Positions 60,968-64,000 of a stretch of 64,000 nt of DNA are shown here, piece by piece (position 1 is the stretch's first letter; every line of letters starts with the position of its first letter). The notes beneath the pieces were generated by a model. The model ran no database searches, was not told the origin of the DNA, and saw only the letters and a program-made list of their open reading frames with translations. The translations under genes were made by a program, and so were the position numbers. Source of the DNA: Flavobacterium sp. Lineage in GTDB: Bacteria > Bacteroidota > Bacteroidia > Flavobacteriales > Flavobacteriaceae. The stretch is from positions 248,001-312,000 of the forward strand of contig JAQSDU010000007.1 in the NCBI GenBank assembly GCA_029946065.1, in the 5' to 3' direction.

Positions 60968-61702
60968 TTATTGAATTTTCATCGGTACTTCCATCAAAAG
61001 AATCGCTGCACCTTCAGAATTGGCGGTAATTTGGATGGTACTTGCATTGGTGATGCCCAATCCATCTCTTTCGTTCAAAGCGGTTTCGCCAATCGTAAAA
61101 TCGCCTTTTAGGATGAATGCATAGATGCCGTTGCCTTCTTTTTTCAGTTTGTAAGTTGTTGCGAAATCTTTATCGAAATTTCCCAAATGAAACCACGCAT
61201 CTTGATGGATCCAAACACCTTCATCATTGGCATTTGGAGAAAGCACTTGTTGTAATTTGTTGTGACGATCGTTTTCGTCCAATGTCACCTGATCGTATCT
61301 TGGTGTAACATTTTGTTGGTTCGGGATGACCCAAATCTGTAAAAACTTCGTCAGTTTGTCGCTATTTTTGTTGTATTCACTGTGGAAAATTCCTGTGCCT
61401 GCACTCATCGCCTGAATATCGCCTTTGCGGATAACAGTCGTGTTACCCATGCTGTCTTTGTGTTCCAAATCGCCTTCGAGCGGAATCGAAATAATTTCCA
61501 TGTTTTCGTGACGGTGTGTTCCGAAACCCATTCCAGGATCTACGCGGTCGTCGTTTAAAACCCTTAAAACACCGAAATTCATTCGGTCTGGATTGTGGTA
61601 AGAAGCAAATGAAAAAGTGTGGTGCGAATCTAACCAACCGTGATTGGCATGACCTCTTGTCCCGGCTTTGTGTAAAACTGTTTTTGTTGCTATTGTATCC
61701 AT
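60968..61702 (-). CDS. Pirin-family protein (possible quercetinase)
   Basis: A 244-aa bicupin-fold protein. The N-terminal cupin has the metal ligands in GWLDSHHTFSFASY (two histidines near residue 22) and MGFGTHRHENMEIIS (HxH and glutamate near 58). The C-terminal cupin is degenerate. YhhW-type pirins can have quercetin 2,3-dioxygenase activity, but the biological substrate is usually unknown. It lies between the Crp-like regulator and YceI on the same strand (127 and 80 bp gaps), a gene group I know from other Bacteroidota stress loci. Confidence 0.93.
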   Translation of the reverse strand: MDTIATKTVLHKAGTRGHANHGWLDSHHTFSFASYHNPDRMNFGVLRVLNDDRVDPGMGFGTHRHENMEIISIPLEGDLEHKDSMGNTTVIRKGDIQAMSAGTGIFHSEYNKNSDKLTKFLQIWVIPNQQNVTPRYDQVTLDENDRHNKLQQVLSPNANDEGVWIHQDAWFHLGNFDKDFATTYKLKKEGNGIYAFILKGDFTIGETALNERDGLGITNASTIQITANSEGAAILLMEVPMKIQ

Positions 61703-61829
61703 AATGTTTTTATGTTATTATTATGGTACAAATTTCGGTCAGAAATATGGGGTGTGCATTGAACTAGGACAAGAAAAACAATTTTAGATTTTAGATTCCG
61801 TTTATCAATCTAAAATCTTAACGCTGCAA

Positions 61830-62411
61830 TTACCCTTTTGCCAATCGTGTTCTAATTTTACTTACAAATTCAGGAGAAATACCCAAATAAGAAGCAATAT
61901 AATGTTGTGCAACACGCTGTGGAATGGTGGGGTAGTGGTCAATAAATTCCAAATATTTTTCGGTGGCGGTTTTAGAAATCGTATTAAAAAGCCTGTCTTG
62001 TATGACGGCAAGGTTTCGCATCATAAGGATTCGGAAAGCTCGTTCAAATTTGGGTGCCTTTGTGAATAATTCCTCTTTCGTTTCAGGTGAAAATTGTAAT
62101 AACTCGCAATCTTCCAGAGTTTCGATAAATACTTTACTGGGTTTGTCTTCGTATATACTGAAGGATATATCGCCAATCCACGAATCTTCAACGGCAAATT
62201 GCAATATGACTTCAACACCATTCTGGTCGATGTAATATTTTCGAAGGCAGCCTTTTATGACAAAAGCCTCGAAATTGCACATTTCACCTTCGTGCAACAT
62301 GATGGTTTTCCTGGGTACTTTTTGGTATTCTAACAATGAATTGAAAATGTCCAGTTCTTCAGGATAAAAAGTAACGTAGCGGCTGATATTTTTGTTAATT
62401 TGATCGTACAA
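61830..62411 (-). CDS. Crp/Fnr-family transcriptional regulator
   Basis: A 193-aa regulator. The N-terminal cyclic-nucleotide-like beta domain (about 1-120) includes KTIMLHEGEMCNFEAFVIKGCLRKYY and SWIGDISFSIYEDKPS. The C-terminal half holds the HTH, with LEFIDHYPTIPQRVAQHYIASYLGISPEFVSKIRTRLAKG as its recognition region. There are no cysteine-cluster residues of Fnr and no clear cAMP-binding residues, as is common in Bacteroidota. It probably controls the pirin and YceI genes downstream; the signal is unknown. Confidence 0.9.
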   Translation of the reverse strand: MYDQINKNISRYVTFYPEELDIFNSLLEYQKVPRKTIMLHEGEMCNFEAFVIKGCLRKYYIDQNGVEVILQFAVEDSWIGDISFSIYEDKPSKVFIETLEDCELLQFSPETKEELFTKAPKFERAFRILMMRNLAVIQDRLFNTISKTATEKYLEFIDHYPTIPQRVAQHYIASYLGISPEFVSKIRTRLAKG

Positions 62412-62534
62412 AGCAGTGGTTTTTCTTGAACCGAATTTAGGAAAAAAAATCGATTATTTATTGATATGTTATTTGTTGCGCTGGAGTAGTCAAATAACAG
62501 TATCATCAAAATTATACCATAAATTCATATTTCG

Positions 62535-62542
62535 TATCTTTG
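62535..62542 (+). promoter_or_regulatory. Putative -7 element of the GAF-protein gene
   Basis: TATCTTTG is an exact TAnnTTTG match ending four bases before the ATG at 62547, the same distance that separates the rnpB -7 box from its RNA 5' end. A leaderless mRNA is predicted. No TTG is present at the -33 distance. Confidence 0.6.
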
Positions 62543-62546
62543 CACC

Positions 62547-64000
62547 ATGATTTTCGAGCAATTCCATGACAATCCGTTTGAAGTCCAGATTTCTTTCCAT
62601 AAAGTGATTGAAAAATTGGAGGAAATTGCTATGTCAGATGTCGATTATCGTGCCAATTACGCCAAAGGATTACTCGCAGAAGTGGCAAAGGTACCCGAAT
62701 TACGCGATGGCATTAAAGACCCGGAGACGATCAAGAATCACCAGCTTTTGATTCGTAATTTACTCGCAGATCTATTCCCGACGGCGCTCACAAAAAATGA
62801 AATCAAAGCCGTTACGATTCCGTTTCACAATATCACTTTCAATTATTCCGAGCGTTTTCAGGATATTTTAAACAATGCCGGATCTGAATTCGACATGACA
62901 ATCCGTGATTTTGACGGCCAACGTTCTTATATCATCAGTTGTTGCATGATTATGAATGCTTATTACAAACAGCAATTCGATTTCAGTAAGCCGTTTTTTT
63001 ATGATATTCCGAATAAAGAGGGTATCGTAAAGCATTATCGCATCTTGTATAACGCCGATTTTATGGAAATTTTTCCAACAGATCGCGCCATCGAAATTAC
63101 GCCTGAAGATATAAAATTGCTGATGGACAATTTTGATAATTTTGACATTTGGAAAGAAAAATTCCCACCAGAAAGTTGGATTTTAAGAGGTTTCGGGATC
63201 ATGAGTCTTTTTGATGCAACAACAGAAAATGCAATTTCAAATCTCAAAACCAATTTGCTGTCAAAGCCATTACACAAAGATGAAAGCTTGCTGCAACAAA
63301 GTTTCCACAGTATTTTTCAGTCGATTTTTAATCTGTCTGATATCCGAATTGGATTCACGTCGTTTGATCCGCAAAACAATACATTTACGATCTCTCCATT
63401 CGATATCACGATCCAGAGTTTCCTACTCAATGGGAAAACGCAGTCGGATTGCGCAACTTTTTCGTGTGACAAACCGTTTCAGGAACTGCTCGACGAACAA
63501 AAATATTTTGTTATTTCGGATGTGAAGGAATTACTGTTATTAACACCAGATAATTTTCTGGCAAAACAGCTTGCGCGACAAAAAATCCACAGTGCTATTT
63601 TTGCTCCTATTTTAAAAAACGGCAAATTGCTTGGCATTATCGAAGTCGTTTCGTCTAAAAAGCGATTGCTGAACACCGTCAATTCGCACAAACTTGACAT
63701 TGTATTGCCGTATATCACTGATACAATTGACCGTTATTATATCGACATTCAAAATCAAATTGATGCACTGATTCAAAAAGAATATACCACAATTCACCCA
63801 AGCGTTTACTGGAAATTCCGCGATGAAGCTTCGCAATATATCAATGATACAAGCGGGTTTTCGCTGCATGAAATTGTGTTCAAAAATGTATATCCATTGT
63901 ATGGACAAATCGATATCAAGGGATCGTCTGTTATGCGAAACAACACCACTCAGGAAGATATTCGACTGCAAGTGCATTTGTTGATTTCGATTTTCAAAAC
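62547..64000 (+). CDS. GAF-domain protein, N-terminal part (3' end outside window)
   Basis: The frame opens at ATG 62547 (MIFEQFHDNPFEVQISFHK...) and runs off the window, giving at least 484 codons. The first 250 residues form an all-alpha/beta region without a recognised family, including FNYSERFQDILNNAGSEFDM and the double-cysteine SCCMIMNAYYKQQF. A GAF-type domain follows at about 270-400 (FAPILKNGKLLGIIEVVSS is its typical last strand). Domains after that are not visible. The leaderless promoter suggests constitutive expression. Whether it carries a kinase or other output domain cannot be told here. Confidence 0.8.
   Translation, partial: MIFEQFHDNPFEVQISFHKVIEKLEEIAMSDVDYRANYAKGLLAEVAKVPELRDGIKDPETIKNHQLLIRNLLADLFPTALTKNEIKAVTIPFHNITFNYSERFQDILNNAGSEFDMTIRDFDGQRSYIISCCMIMNAYYKQQFDFSKPFFYDIPNKEGIVKHYRILYNADFMEIFPTDRAIEITPEDIKLLMDNFDNFDIWKEKFPPESWILRGFGIMSLFDATTENAISNLKTNLLSKPLHKDESLLQQSFHSIFQSIFNLSDIRIGFTSFDPQNNTFTISPFDITIQSFLLNGKTQSDCATFSCDKPFQELLDEQKYFVISDVKELLLLTPDNFLAKQLARQKIHSAIFAPILKNGKLLGIIEVVSSKKRLLNTVNSHKLDIVLPYITDTIDRYYIDIQNQIDALIQKEYTTIHPSVYWKFRDEASQYINDTSGFSLHEIVFKNVYPLYGQIDIKGSSVMRNNTTQEDIRLQVHLLISIFK

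Overview
The window reads as chromosomal, mostly core-genome DNA of a Flavobacterium-like member of the Flavobacteriaceae (Bacteroidota). The support is: AT-rich DNA; A-rich, Shine-Dalgarno-free start regions; promoters with the Bacteroidota -7 element TAnnTTTG; an RprX/RprY-type two-component pair; a class A RNase P RNA; and families typical of the group (DUF3822, DUF5723, a deoxyhypusine-synthase homologue beside a PLP fold-III arginine decarboxylase, a TonB-receptor-like barrel). I found 55 protein genes (both edge genes partial), one structured RNA and no tRNA, rRNA, CRISPR array, IS element or prophage.

Layout. 1-6.1 kb (+): end of a small gene, RNase Z, pdxH, then a polyphosphate module (SixA-like phosphatase, ppk1, ppx) with a TMEM175-like channel. 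6.2-10.9 kb (-): dnaX, whose reading frame is split at an A10 slippery run, a small conserved protein, rnpB (+ strand) and a histidine kinase/response regulator pair. 11-19.4 kb: alpha/beta hydrolase and outer-membrane receptor, rsmD-DUF3822, a repeat-rich 635-bp spacer, a RecD-like helicase, kdsB and a spermidine-synthase-like methyltransferase. 19.7-25.5 kb: an XRE regulator divergent from an M14 peptidase with an operator array between them, an Lrp regulator, PEP carboxylase, DinB. 25.5-30.5 kb (-): deoxyinosine glycosylase, an acidic protein, DHS-like protein, arginine decarboxylase with a 59-aa upstream ORF, aroB.

30.6-38.9 kb (mostly +): DUF805, ThuA, M1 peptidase (-), pabB, tilS-dsbD. 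38.9-45.2 kb (-): two secreted amidohydrolases, then a tight pair of an SPFH scaffold protein and a divergent NAD-kinase-fold protein. 45.3-55.2 kb: comM, a lipoprotein, a seven-TM hybrid kinase, a membrane protein, an aldehyde dehydrogenase and a DUF5723 outer-membrane protein. 55.3-64 kb: RluA-type pseudouridine synthase, panB, sdaA, rarD, a membrane protein, a Crp/pirin/YceI stress-like cluster and a GAF protein running off the end.

The most notable points are the dnaX split at an E. coli-type A AAA AAG heptamer, which would make a gamma-like short and tau-like long clamp-loader subunit; an operator family (TTTAC-N4-GTAAA) in which the -7 promoter elements of both divergent genes lie inside palindromes; the SPFH/NAD-kinase-fold pair, the best candidate for an undescribed two-gene system; and several apparently leaderless genes whose promoter spacing is calibrated by rnpB.
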